A DNA stretch of 32,994 nucleotides from Verrucomicrobiaceae bacterium TMED86 (lineage in GTDB: Bacteria; Verrucomicrobiota; Verrucomicrobiia; Verrucomicrobiales; Akkermansiaceae). The stretch is from contig NHEN01000079.1 of assembly GCA_002172625.1 (NCBI GenBank), positions 1-32,994 of the forward strand. The letters are read 5' to 3'. Shown piece by piece: positions 22,034 to 31,425 of this stretch. How positions within the stretch are numbered: the stretch's first letter is position 1; the number at the start of each line of letters is the position of its first letter. The notes below the pieces were generated by a model that saw only the letters and a program-made list of their open reading frames with translations, was not told the DNA's origin and ran no database searches. Both the position numbers and the translations under genes were made by a program.

Positions 22034-22843
22034 ATGACGATTGGATTAATTGGATGCGGCAAGATGGGAACAGCACTCACCCTCGGAGCGATTCGCACTG
22101 GAGTAGTCTCTGAATCACAAATCCGTGTCTATGATCCGATCGCGGCCGCCATTGAGAGTATTCAAAAAGAAGCGAACCTCGCAGCAGCAGCATCGCTCGA
22201 AGAACTCATTTCCTCCTGCGACACCTTTCTCCTCTGTGTGAAACCCTTTGATGTCTGCTCTATTCTCGAAAAGATCGCCGCAGCCAGCCAGGGTCCAGAA
22301 AATGCCCTTGTTCTCTCCATCGCCGCCGGAATCACCCTTTCCAGCATGGAATCCTCGGTCCAGGGAAAAGCCCGCATCATTCGCATCATGCCCAATACTC
22401 CGGCCATGATCGGCAAGGGCGCTGCTGCCTATTCGTTGGGCGCCTCTGTAAAATCCGAAGACGGAGACTTCACCGAAAAACTCCTCTCATCAGTCGGTAT
22501 CGCCTGCGAGGTCAAGGAATCCCTCCTCGATGCTGTTACCGGCACCTCGGGCAGCGGCCCCGCCTACGTCTACACCTTTATTGAGGCACTTGCCGATGGT
22601 GCTCTTCTCGAAGGAATCCCACGTGCCCAGGCCTTTCAACTTGCCGCCCAAACCGTTCTCGGAGCCGCCGCCATGGTGGCCGAGACCGGCCTCCATCCAG
22701 CTGAACTCCGCGACCGCGTTACCTCTCCAGGAGGAACCACCATCGCCGGCCTGCGCGCTTTGGAGCACGGAGCATTCCGAGCCACCGTCATTGACGCGGT
22801 TCATACCGCCACCGCAAAAGCCAAGGAACTCGGCCAACAATAA
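22034..22843 (+). CDS. proC: Pyrroline-5-carboxylate reductase
   Basis: Start MTIGLIGCGKMGTAL; RIIRIMPNTPAMIGKGAAAYS; AVTGTSGSGPAYVYTFIEALADGALLEGIPRAQA; RVTSPGGTTIAGLRALE. Confidence 0.95.
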   Translation: MTIGLIGCGKMGTALTLGAIRTGVVSESQIRVYDPIAAAIESIQKEANLAAAASLEELISSCDTFLLCVKPFDVCSILEKIAAASQGPENALVLSIAAGITLSSMESSVQGKARIIRIMPNTPAMIGKGAAAYSLGASVKSEDGDFTEKLLSSVGIACEVKESLLDAVTGTSGSGPAYVYTFIEALADGALLEGIPRAQAFQLAAQTVLGAAAMVAETGLHPAELRDRVTSPGGTTIAGLRALEHGAFRATVIDAVHTATAKAKELGQQ

Positions 22844-22909
22844 TCCCCTCCACATTCTCTTTTTCCTTTCCCTGTTCAAACGTCCAGTTCAGCTTCCCTT
22901 CCGACCGAC

Positions 22910-23689
22910 ATGAAGATCATCGCTATTGCCAACCAAAAAGGAGGAGTTGGAAAAACAACCACCGCGATTAACTTTTCCGCCGGTCTCGCCGCAAAGGGCA
23001 AAAAAGTCCTCCTCCTCGATCTCGATCCACAGGCCAATGCCACCAGCGGACTCGGAGTGGAGTCCAGCCCGGAGGCCTGCATGTATTACCCGCTTCTCGG
23101 TCAAACCATGATCGAAGACAATATTGTCCAGACCCGCCTCGAAAACCTCTTCATCGTCCCGGGCGACATGGATTTGGCCGGGGTGGAAATCGAATTGGCC
23201 CAAATGGACGACTATCTCGGTCGTTTGCGCAAAATCCTGATGAATATGGCAAAAATCAGGAATTTCGACTACGTCATCCTCGACACTCCGCCCTCACTCG
23301 GCGTCCTCATGACCTCCGCCCTCGCGGCAGCCGACGAAATCATCATTCCCCTGCAATGTGAGTGGTTTGGGCTCGAAGGCCTCTCCAAAATCGTCCACGT
23401 CATCGAGCTGATTCGTGACTCCGGGTCAAATGTCCAACTGGAGGGTATTCTCATGACCATGTTTGACGGTCGAACCAATCTCTCCCGCGATGTCGTCGCC
23501 GAAGTTGAGAAATATTTCCCGGAACAGCTCTACCGCGCCATCATTCCTCGGACAATTCGCCTCGGTGAGGCTCCCAGCCACGGGAAAACGATCTTCGAAC
23601 ACGACGCCAGAGGAAGCGGCGCGAGGGCCTACGAGAGCTTTACGGACGAATTTCTGGCCCGGAAAGCGATCGAGCCCGTTGGATTATAG
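22910..23689 (+). CDS. parA: ParA/Soj family ATPase
   Basis: 259 aa: MKIIAIANQKGGVGKTTTAINFSAGLA (deviant Walker A), VLLLDLDPQANATSGLG, YVILDTPPSLGVLMTSALAAADEIIIPLQCEWFGLEGL. Confidence 0.93.
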   Translation: MKIIAIANQKGGVGKTTTAINFSAGLAAKGKKVLLLDLDPQANATSGLGVESSPEACMYYPLLGQTMIEDNIVQTRLENLFIVPGDMDLAGVEIELAQMDDYLGRLRKILMNMAKIRNFDYVILDTPPSLGVLMTSALAAADEIIIPLQCEWFGLEGLSKIVHVIELIRDSGSNVQLEGILMTMFDGRTNLSRDVVAEVEKYFPEQLYRAIIPRTIRLGEAPSHGKTIFEHDARGSGARAYESFTDEFLARKAIEPVGL

Positions 23690-23775
23690 CAGTCCCACCG
23701 TGGAACATTGATCATTCAGGCGAGGAACACAGGATGCGGCTTGACCATCCAAGGCCCTCTCTCCATCTTAACATC

Positions 23776-23815
23776 TCCCGAGGGGAAGTTTCTTAACTTT
23801 TCCCAAGTATCGGGA
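23776..23815 (+). other. Nested stem-loop in the parA-mreB intergenic region
   Basis: Outer arms tcccga (23776-23781) / tcggga (23810-23815). Inner arms gggaagtt (23783-23790) / aacttttccc (23795-23804, two bulged T) around a tctt loop. Confidence 0.4.
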
Positions 23816-23847
23816 TGACCTTCATTTAATTTTTTCCCTTTTAATCA

Positions 23848-24873
23848 ATGTTTGCACGACTTTTTGGACTGCTGTCGAACGATATCGGTATCGACCTCGG
23901 CACAGCGAATACCCTGGTCTATCTCAAGGACCAGGGCATCGTCCTCAGGGAACCGTCGGTGGTGGCTGTGAAAGCCGGAACCAACGAAGTTCTCGCTGTC
24001 GGTGACGACGCCAAGCGCATGCTCGGCCGAACTCCCGGCAATATCGTGGCGATCCGCCCCCTCAAAGACGGGGTGATTGCCGATTTCGAAGTCACCGAAG
24101 CGATGCTTCGACACTTCATCAAAAAAGTGAGTGGCAAACGCCGTGCCCACCCCCGGGTGGTCATCGCCATCCCCTCGGGTATTACCGAAGTGGAACGCCG
24201 CGCGGTAAAAGAATCCGCCGAGCAGGCAGGAGCCCGCGAAGTCTACCTCATCGAGGAACCGATGGCCGCCGCAATCGGCGTCGGGCTTCCCGTTCAAGAT
24301 CCCTCGGGTAATATGATTGTCGATATCGGTGGAGGCACTACAGAAGTCGCACTGATCTCACTATCCGGTATCGTTTACGCCCGCAGTGTCCGCACCGCTG
24401 GTGACGAACTCGACGAATCCATTATTTCCTACATGAAGCGGGCCTACAACCTCATGATTGGCGAGCGCACCGCAGAGGACATCAAAATCCGCATCGGTTC
24501 CGCCGCCCCGCTTCCCAAGGAAAGCACCATGGAAGTGAAAGGTCGTGACCTTGTCTCCGGACTCCCAAAAACAATCAAAATTTCTTCCGATGAAGTTCGC
24601 GGCGCCATGGCTGACCCGCTGACCAATATCGTCGATGCCGTCCGCACCACTCTCGAACGTTGCCCGCCAGAACTGGCTGCTGACCTCGTTGACCGGGGAA
24701 TCATTCTCGCCGGCGGTGGAGCTCTCCTGCGAGGCCTCGATAAACGCCTTCGCGAAGAAACCGGACTCCCCGTTCACGTCGCCGAGGATCCCCTCAGTGC
24801 CGTTGGTGAAGGAACCGGAATGGTCCTCAGTGAAATCACTTTCTTACGACAAGTGACAAATTCCGACCGCTAG
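23848..24873 (+). CDS. mreB: Rod shape-determining protein MreB (bacterial actin)
   Basis: [108 protein letters not shown]. Confidence 0.98.
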   Translation: MFARLFGLLSNDIGIDLGTANTLVYLKDQGIVLREPSVVAVKAGTNEVLAVGDDAKRMLGRTPGNIVAIRPLKDGVIADFEVTEAMLRHFIKKVSGKRRAHPRVVIAIPSGITEVERRAVKESAEQAGAREVYLIEEPMAAAIGVGLPVQDPSGNMIVDIGGGTTEVALISLSGIVYARSVRTAGDELDESIISYMKRAYNLMIGERTAEDIKIRIGSAAPLPKESTMEVKGRDLVSGLPKTIKISSDEVRGAMADPLTNIVDAVRTTLERCPPELAADLVDRGIILAGGGALLRGLDKRLREETGLPVHVAEDPLSAVGEGTGMVLSEITFLRQVTNSDR

Positions 24874-24894
24874 TCCCGGTCAACTGATTAGGTC

Positions 24895-25707
24895 ATGAGG
24901 CCCTTCAATTTCTTCGCTCTCCTGCTCTTCACAGCAGGACTCGTGTGGGTATTTACCCTCAGCGAAGATGCAGTACGTCAGGTTCAAAAAACCTACTACT
25001 CCTCCATCAGCCCCATGATTTCCAAGGGAGCAAAAGCCGAGAAGTTTGCCCATGATTTCATTCAGGAGGTAGAACACTCCTCCAACCTTAAAAAACAACT
25101 GGAACAAAGCCAACGCGAGCGTGATCGCTTTAAACTGATCGCCTCACGGGTCCGGGAGATTGAAGGAGAAAACAACGAATTGCGCAGTGCACTATCGTTT
25201 CAAAAACAAACCGAATTTGATGTTATCGCCTCGCGGGTCATTCGCAGGCAACCCCATATTTGGAATAGCACAATTGAGATTAACCGCGGTGCCGGAGAAG
25301 GCATGGGGGTTTCGCTCTGCGTGCTGGCATCCAATGGTGGATTGGTCGGACGAGTCAGTCTCCCCGGAGACAATGTCTCGTCAGTCCTTCTCATCACAGA
25401 TGAAGAATCACAGGTTCCCGCACGTGTCGAAGGCACGTCGGAAGTTGGCCTTATCGTTGGCCAGCGAACCGCACAAGGTGAGTCGCTCAAACTGCGTCTG
25501 ACCTATCTCTCAAAAAACGCCATCCTCAAGAAAGGGATGAACGTTTATACCGACGGGCGGGGAAAGCTTTTCCCCGCAAACATTCCTATCGGAACCATCG
25601 ACGAATTTGAAGCAGGCCCAGTATACGGCGAAGCGGAAATTACTCCCGCTGTAGACTTTAACAACCTGAAGACCGTCTTTGTGATTACCGATGTAACTGG
25701 TGATTAG
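24895..25707 (+). CDS. mreC: Rod shape-determining protein MreC
   Basis: 270 aa: N-terminal TM helix, coiled coil (LEQSQRERDRFKLIASRVREIEGENNELRSAL), then a beta-rich periplasmic domain. Directly downstream of mreB. Confidence 0.92.
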   Translation: MRPFNFFALLLFTAGLVWVFTLSEDAVRQVQKTYYSSISPMISKGAKAEKFAHDFIQEVEHSSNLKKQLEQSQRERDRFKLIASRVREIEGENNELRSALSFQKQTEFDVIASRVIRRQPHIWNSTIEINRGAGEGMGVSLCVLASNGGLVGRVSLPGDNVSSVLLITDEESQVPARVEGTSEVGLIVGQRTAQGESLKLRLTYLSKNAILKKGMNVYTDGRGKLFPANIPIGTIDEFEAGPVYGEAEITPAVDFNNLKTVFVITDVTGD

Positions 25708-25719
25708 AACAGACTCTTC

Positions 25720-26274
25720 ATGCTATCCTATATCATCAGCCTGATCGGACTCCTCCTCCTGAGTTGCATCGTCCAGCAATTCCTGCCTCCCATCGCCCCC
25801 TGGTATGGTGCCCGTGTTCTAGTCCTGCCTCTCGTCGTCCTTTGTGGTTCCGCCACTGTCTCCACCGCAGCCATGTTGATTCTCGCCTTTCTAGGTGGCT
25901 TTCTCTGGGACTCCCAACACATCATCCAACATCCAACCCTCGATCCCGCAGTCTTCGCCCCCCCCTCCGATTCTCTGAAATTTGGCTACTCCATCATCCT
26001 CTACGCTTTCATGGGCTTCCTCATGCAGGGAATCCGCCCCATGTTTCAGGAAGGAAAATGGTATCTTTCAGCCGGCCTGACCGGAGTAGCTATTTTCCTC
26101 TATCTCTTTGCCGAACACCTCCTCCGAAGCTTTGTTCGCGGTTCCCTGGACTTCGACAACGGAATGATCAATCAGATTGGAATGACCTCGCTCTTCACCA
26201 TGCTTGCCTCGCCCGTCGTCTTCTGGATGCTTTACCGTATCGCGGATCTTTGCGGACACGAAATTAGCGACTAA
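25720..26274 (+). CDS. mreD: MreD-like membrane protein
   Basis: 184-aa polytopic membrane protein located between mreC and mrdA. Assignment rests mainly on synteny and topology. Confidence 0.7.
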   Translation: MLSYIISLIGLLLLSCIVQQFLPPIAPWYGARVLVLPLVVLCGSATVSTAAMLILAFLGGFLWDSQHIIQHPTLDPAVFAPPSDSLKFGYSIILYAFMGFLMQGIRPMFQEGKWYLSAGLTGVAIFLYLFAEHLLRSFVRGSLDFDNGMINQIGMTSLFTMLASPVVFWMLYRIADLCGHEISD

Positions 26275-26286
26275 ACTACTCTATTC

Positions 26287-28428
26287 ATGGAACCAAAATA
26301 CCGCTTCCGGCTCTATCTCCTCACCGCTCTGGTGCTGGTGGGTTGCGGGACCCTCTTGTCACGGCTCTATGAATTTCAGATTCTCCAGCGTTCCAACTTC
26401 GTCGCCAATATTCCGACTACCCACACGGTCACCGTCCGGGAACCCGGCGTCCGGGGAATTATCATCGACCGCCACGGCGTGGTCCTCGCGGAAAACCGAG
26501 GAAGCTACGAAGTCATATTCAATCTCGAAGACATCTACAAAAGCTGGCAGGAACAAAACGAAAACACCCCAACGGTGAAGGAAATCGTCAGCGGCCCCCA
26601 GGGCATGCCGACGCAGAAGGAGTCCAAGGACATTGCCCGCATTGTCAACGAATGGGTCGTCCCCCGCCTCTCGACATATGGACTGGGAGGGAAAAAATTC
26701 ACCAAGGCAGTCAAGGTTCACTACGAAACCCACGGTGGCCTTGTCCCCTTCACTTACGAAACTGATCTCAACTACAGCCAGTTTGCCCAACTGGCCGCTC
26801 ACAGCACCGATCTTCCCGGGGTTTCGGTGACCGTTCGTCCCCGTCGCACCTATCCATATGGAACGCTCGCCTGTCATCTTCTCGGCAAAGTCCGCCAGTG
26901 GGACAAGGAGGACATCCCTGCGGAATTCTCCGGTCGTCGCATGCACTACCAAGGTGACGAACGAGGTATTGAAGGAATCGAACTCACCATGAACGAAGCG
27001 TTGCAAGGCGAAGGCGGCGTCCGCGTCTTGGTGAGGAATGAAAAAAACAAAGTCATCGCTCTCGAGGATTACACACCACCACGTGAAGGCGCCGAAGTTC
27101 AACTCACCATCGATTCTCGAATTCAATACCTTGTCGAAAACATCCTCCGGCGAGTCGGTCGTGGCGCCGTCGTTGTCATGGATCCAAATACGGGTGAAGT
27201 TCTCGCCATGGCCTCCGTGCCTAACTTCGATCCAAATGATTTCGTTCCCAGCATCACTCAGGAAAAATTTGATCGCTATAACAAGAACCCCGCCGCTCCG
27301 TTCTTGAATCGCAGTATCGCCGGCTTCATGTCGGGCTCGACGGCAAAACTTCCCACCGCGATTGCCGGGGGGCTTCACGGATCGATTAAACACTACCACA
27401 AATGCATCGGCTTCTGCCAGTATGGCAAATCCGAGCGCAGCCGAATCCGATGCTGGAAGACCTACGGACACGGGAGTCTAGGAATGAGTGAAGCCATCCA
27501 GCGATCCTGCAACCCCTACTTTATGACGCTGGCTGGCAGCCTCAAATCAAAAGTCATGGTCGATACCTTCAACCTCCTCAATCTCGGGCGCCCAACCGGC
27601 ATCAGGCTCCCCGAGGAGCAGGCTGGCATTGTCCTTGGTAGCAAACAATGGAGAAGAGAAATCCGCCCGGGCGCCACTCTCACTCCCGCCGACCTCGCAC
27701 AAATGTCCATCGGACAAAGTGACTCCCTCGCCACACCTCTTCAGATTTGCGGAATCACCGCCACCATCGCAAACGGCGGGAAATACTATCAACCCCGAAT
27801 TATCAGAGAGGTCGTGGGTATCGACCCTTCAGGAGAGCAAGATATCATTCTCGAAGACAAAGCCCAAGTGAAAGTCGACCTCCTCGAACAGGGTATGGAA
27901 AAGGAACAGCTCGAGATCATCCGCCAGGGGATGTGGTTGGCAGCCAACAAGCTCGGTGGAACCGCCCGCGCCGCGGCTCTCAAGAATATCGAAATTGGAG
28001 CCAAGACCGGCACCGCCCAAGTCAGTAAAACCAACCTAAAAAATTCCCATAACGCCTGGACCACTTCCTTTGCACCCTTTGAATCTCCCCGCTACGCTGT
28101 CACAGTCATGGTGAGCAATGGTAAGAGCGGCGGACTCGTTGCTGGAGCCCTCACCCACCTCATCTACCGCAGCCTCTTCGCCATGGAGGCCGGGCTGGAT
28201 CCCCGCCTCACCAAAATGGGCGTTTACACCGGTCACTTCGAGCCCATCGAAAAGATCGAACTCCCCGAAGGCGAACTCGTCACTCTCGATATTGCCGATG
28301 CCGGTGAAACCGGCAACGAAGTTGGCGACGAGCTTTTTCAGGAAGGACAAGCCGTTCTAGTGAAACCCAAAACAATCCCTCTCCCATCATTTACGCCCCA
28401 ACCGGATGAGCCGGATGGCGGACAATAA
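26287..28428 (+). CDS. mrdA: Penicillin-binding protein 2 (elongasome transpeptidase)
   Basis: 713 aa: N-terminal TM, RGIIIDRHGVVLAENRGSYEV, GIEGIELTMNEALQGEGG, catalytic motifs STAK (SxxK), SCN (SxN) and KTG in GAKTGTAQV. Confidence 0.94.
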   Translation: MEPKYRFRLYLLTALVLVGCGTLLSRLYEFQILQRSNFVANIPTTHTVTVREPGVRGIIIDRHGVVLAENRGSYEVIFNLEDIYKSWQEQNENTPTVKEIVSGPQGMPTQKESKDIARIVNEWVVPRLSTYGLGGKKFTKAVKVHYETHGGLVPFTYETDLNYSQFAQLAAHSTDLPGVSVTVRPRRTYPYGTLACHLLGKVRQWDKEDIPAEFSGRRMHYQGDERGIEGIELTMNEALQGEGGVRVLVRNEKNKVIALEDYTPPREGAEVQLTIDSRIQYLVENILRRVGRGAVVVMDPNTGEVLAMASVPNFDPNDFVPSITQEKFDRYNKNPAAPFLNRSIAGFMSGSTAKLPTAIAGGLHGSIKHYHKCIGFCQYGKSERSRIRCWKTYGHGSLGMSEAIQRSCNPYFMTLAGSLKSKVMVDTFNLLNLGRPTGIRLPEEQAGIVLGSKQWRREIRPGATLTPADLAQMSIGQSDSLATPLQICGITATIANGGKYYQPRIIREVVGIDPSGEQDIILEDKAQVKVDLLEQGMEKEQLEIIRQGMWLAANKLGGTARAAALKNIEIGAKTGTAQVSKTNLKNSHNAWTTSFAPFESPRYAVTVMVSNGKSGGLVAGALTHLIYRSLFAMEAGLDPRLTKMGVYTGHFEPIEKIELPEGELVTLDIADAGETGNEVGDELFQEGQAVLVKPKTIPLPSFTPQPDEPDGGQ

Positions 28429-28456
28429 CTCTCTAACAATCTAACGAAATAATCAT

Positions 28457-30049
28457 ATGATCAAACGCATCAAAAACGCCCTCGGACTCGGAAACCCCGA
28501 CCCCCGTGAAGGCGTCACAATCGTAATTAACGCTGAAACCCTCGAGCGCCGCGTGGCCCTCCTCGAAGACGGCGTCCTCGAAGAATACTCGGTCGAACGA
28601 AACGGCGACGACAATATCGTCGGCGGCATCTTCAAAGGCCGCGTCAAAAACATCGAGCAAGGTCTCAAGGCCATGTTCGTTGACATTGGACTGGAAAAAA
28701 ACGCCTTCCTCCACTTCTGGGACGCTATTCCGGCGGCCCTAGATGGTGGTCTTGAAGAAGTCCGCCGCAACGGGAAACCCGCCAAGAAAGCCAAGAAGAT
28801 CTCCTCCAAGGACATCCCCAGCATTTACCCCGTGGGATCCGAAATCATGATTCAGGTTTCCAAGGGAGCCATCGGAAACAAAGGCCCTCGTGTCACCACC
28901 AACGTGTCTCTCGCCGGACGCTACCTCGTCCTGATGCCCTACTCCGAGCAATTCGGAATCTCACGCCGAATTGACGACCCCAAGGAGCGCCAGCGCCTTC
29001 GCAAAATCATGCAGCGGCTCAGCGTGCCCGACGGAATGGGCATCATCATGCGCACCGTGGCTACCGGCACCCGCGCCCGGCATTTCGTCCGAGATCTCGC
29101 CATGCTTCTCGAACAGTGGCAGTCGGTCGAAGACAACCGCGATTCAGGCCCTGCGCCGATTGCTTGCTTCCGCGAACCGAACTTGATTGAAGGAACCGCC
29201 CAAGAGTTTCTCACTGACGAGGTCGACAAAATCGTGTGCGATGACGAAAAAACCACCGAGCTAGTTCAGGAAATCGCAGGTAAAATTTCCCGCCGTGCGA
29301 AGCGAAAAATCCACCACATCTCATCAAAGCAGACGATCTTCGAGCGCTTCGGAATTCAAAAGCAAATTGACGAGGCCTTCATGCGCGAAGTCTGGCTCCC
29401 CTGTGGCGGCTACATCGTCATCGACGAAACCGAGGCCCTCATTTCAGTGGACGTGAACACCGGCCGCAACCGCGGCTCGAAGGATGTCGACAGGATGCTC
29501 CTGCAAACAAATATCGAGGCCGCCGAAGAAGTCGCCCGCCAACTCCGACTCCGCAACATCGGTGGTCTCGTCGTGGTCGACTTCATCGATATGCGCCACC
29601 GCCGCGACCAGCAGGCTGTCTATCGCGCCATGAAGGAGCGCCTCAAGCGCGACAAGGCCAAGACCCAGGTTCTGCAAATCTCGTCGGTTGGCTTGATGGA
29701 AATGACCCGGCAGCGCCTCAATGCCAGCCTCCTCGATTCCACCCTCGAACCGTGCCCATACTGCCAGGGACGAGGCCGTATCAAGACCACAATGAGCATG
29801 AGCATTGAGATTCAGCGCCGTCTCAACACCGTGATCCAACGCCAGGCTGAGAGCAATGAATCAGGAGATTTGATTGTTTTGGTGAATTCCGACGTTTTGA
29901 ACCGCTTTAAATCTGAAGACTCGAAAATTCTCATGGAACTCGAACGCTCTCATTCTGGGCGCCTCATCTTCCGGAGCGACCCGAATCTTCACCGCGAACG
30001 CTTCAGCATCATCGATGCCAGTTCCGAAAAAGCGATCGTGCAAGTTTAA
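28457..30049 (+). CDS. rng: Ribonuclease G/E family endoribonuclease
   Basis: 530 aa: GGIFKGRVKNIEQGLKAMFVDIGLEKNAFLHFWD (S1 region), GGYIVIDETEALISVDVNTGRN, NIGGLVVVDFIDM, CPYCQGRGRIKT Zn-link motif. Confidence 0.95.
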   Translation: MIKRIKNALGLGNPDPREGVTIVINAETLERRVALLEDGVLEEYSVERNGDDNIVGGIFKGRVKNIEQGLKAMFVDIGLEKNAFLHFWDAIPAALDGGLEEVRRNGKPAKKAKKISSKDIPSIYPVGSEIMIQVSKGAIGNKGPRVTTNVSLAGRYLVLMPYSEQFGISRRIDDPKERQRLRKIMQRLSVPDGMGIIMRTVATGTRARHFVRDLAMLLEQWQSVEDNRDSGPAPIACFREPNLIEGTAQEFLTDEVDKIVCDDEKTTELVQEIAGKISRRAKRKIHHISSKQTIFERFGIQKQIDEAFMREVWLPCGGYIVIDETEALISVDVNTGRNRGSKDVDRMLLQTNIEAAEEVARQLRLRNIGGLVVVDFIDMRHRRDQQAVYRAMKERLKRDKAKTQVLQISSVGLMEMTRQRLNASLLDSTLEPCPYCQGRGRIKTTMSMSIEIQRRLNTVIQRQAESNESGDLIVLVNSDVLNRFKSEDSKILMELERSHSGRLIFRSDPNLHRERFSIIDASSEKAIVQV

Positions 30050-30070
30050 CCTCCAGGCATTTCCAAGCAG

Positions 30071-31036
30071 ATGAGCACCCCAATGACACGCGGCCTCTTC
30101 ACGGTCATTGGAGTGCTCTTGTTGTCAAGCTGCCGTTTATCCCCCTTTGTGTCCGCCGAGGTCCGCCTCGAAAACAAGCATCTTCATTCCTTCGATGGAG
30201 ATCGCCTGCCTTATACCACCTGGATGCCAAAGACCGCCCCCGATCAAATTATTATCGGCGTGCATGGAATCAGTGGTGCTGCTTCGGACTACAAACCATT
30301 GGGAGATCACCTGCTCGCGAATCTTCCCGGAACAGCGATCTATGCTGCCGAAACCCGCGGCCAAGGCAACGACCCGATCAAGGAACGACGGGGACATATT
30401 GGCGACCGCCGGGAATGGTTCCGGGATCTGACCACCTTCACCAGATTAATCCGAAAGAAGCATCCGAAGGCCCGCATCGTTTGGTGCGGCGAAAGCATGG
30501 GTTCGCTCATTGTAATGCACACCTACGCATACGCTGTCGACCGCAGCGGACTCTGCGACGCCATGATCCTTTCCTCCCCGATTGTTGACATCAGAGGGGA
30601 CTTCCCAAAGTGGAAGGAGCATCTTGCAAATGGGGCGGCCGTGCTTCTTCCAAAAGCCCGTGTTTCCCTTGAAGCACTCGCTGGCAAGTCAGACGTCAAG
30701 GTTACCAAAAACACCATTCATTCTGAACAAGCTCAAAAAAACCCCTACCACATCGAACGCCATACCCTGCGCCTGCTCACTACTCTCGGCGACATGATCA
30801 GAGGGATGAAAAAGGCCTCCCTGAGCCTCAATATTCCCCTCTACGTTCTCTATGGCGGAAAGGACGTCTTCTCCGATCCCAATGATGTGAAAATCTTCCT
30901 GGAAAACCTCCCCGAAACCACCAAGTCCGAACAGAGCTTCTACCCTGAAAGCTTCCATCTTCTGTTCCACGACCACCAAAGTGACAAGGTCGTTGCGGAC
31001 ATCGAAAAATGGCTCCGCAAACTCCCCGCACGCTAG
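30071..31036 (+). CDS. Alpha/beta hydrolase (monoacylglycerol lipase/S33-like), predicted lipoprotein
   Basis: 321 aa: lipobox-like LLSSC after a hydrophobic N-terminus; GVHGISGAASDY, nucleophile elbow GESMGS, acidic site GGKDVFSDP, terminal His region ESFHLLFHD. Confidence 0.88.
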   Translation: MSTPMTRGLFTVIGVLLLSSCRLSPFVSAEVRLENKHLHSFDGDRLPYTTWMPKTAPDQIIIGVHGISGAASDYKPLGDHLLANLPGTAIYAAETRGQGNDPIKERRGHIGDRREWFRDLTTFTRLIRKKHPKARIVWCGESMGSLIVMHTYAYAVDRSGLCDAMILSSPIVDIRGDFPKWKEHLANGAAVLLPKARVSLEALAGKSDVKVTKNTIHSEQAQKNPYHIERHTLRLLTTLGDMIRGMKKASLSLNIPLYVLYGGKDVFSDPNDVKIFLENLPETTKSEQSFYPESFHLLFHDHQSDKVVADIEKWLRKLPAR

Positions 31037-31101
31037 ATTTTCCTCATTGCCTCTCAACTTTCCCTGCGCCATCGTTTCCTCATCCCTACCAACTACGATC
31101 C

Positions 31102-31404
31102 TTGAAACTCCACCTTCTCCTCAGCCTGCCGCTCGCCTTTCTCACTGCGTGTTCAGATCTCAATCCCAAGGAAAAAGATAAACCAAAGGCCAAAAATACC
31201 AGCCAGGTCGCTCCAGAGCCGCCTCTTCCTGAGCAGGCTAATGATGGAATCGACTTCTCGGACCCGGACACTTCAGGAGCCCTCCTTACCGACGATAAAA
31301 AGAAAACCGTTACCGGGCCCAAAACGACATCCAAACCAATCGAAGGAGACAACGTGATCAACGTCACTCCTCCTCCCTCGACGCCGACCCTGCCGGACGA
31401 ATAG
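31102..31404 (+). CDS. Small predicted lipoprotein (alternative TTG start)
   Basis: TTG at 31102 gives (M)KLHLLLSLPLAFLTACSDLNPKEKDKPK..., with lipobox LTAC and a Pro/Thr-rich tail. The ORF-track start (31009) would give a signal-less leader overlapping the hydrolase gene. Confidence 0.65.
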   Translation: MKLHLLLSLPLAFLTACSDLNPKEKDKPKAKNTSQVAPEPPLPEQANDGIDFSDPDTSGALLTDDKKKTVTGPKTTSKPIEGDNVINVTPPPSTPTLPDE

Positions 31405-31425
31405 GAATCTCTTTTCTGCCCTCAC

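Noticed and set aside
20280-22076. Apparent overlap of TPR protein and proC 5' ends
   Set aside because: An artefact of taking the furthest upstream ATG on both strands. Signal-peptide start MMLKRV (21953) and MTIGLIGCGKMG (22034) leave an 80-bp divergent promoter region.
26359-27471. 370-aa ORF antisense to mrdA
   Set aside because: The opposite strand is a clear PBP2 with all catalytic motifs. The antisense product has low-complexity, unfamily-like composition and reflects codon bias of the sense gene.
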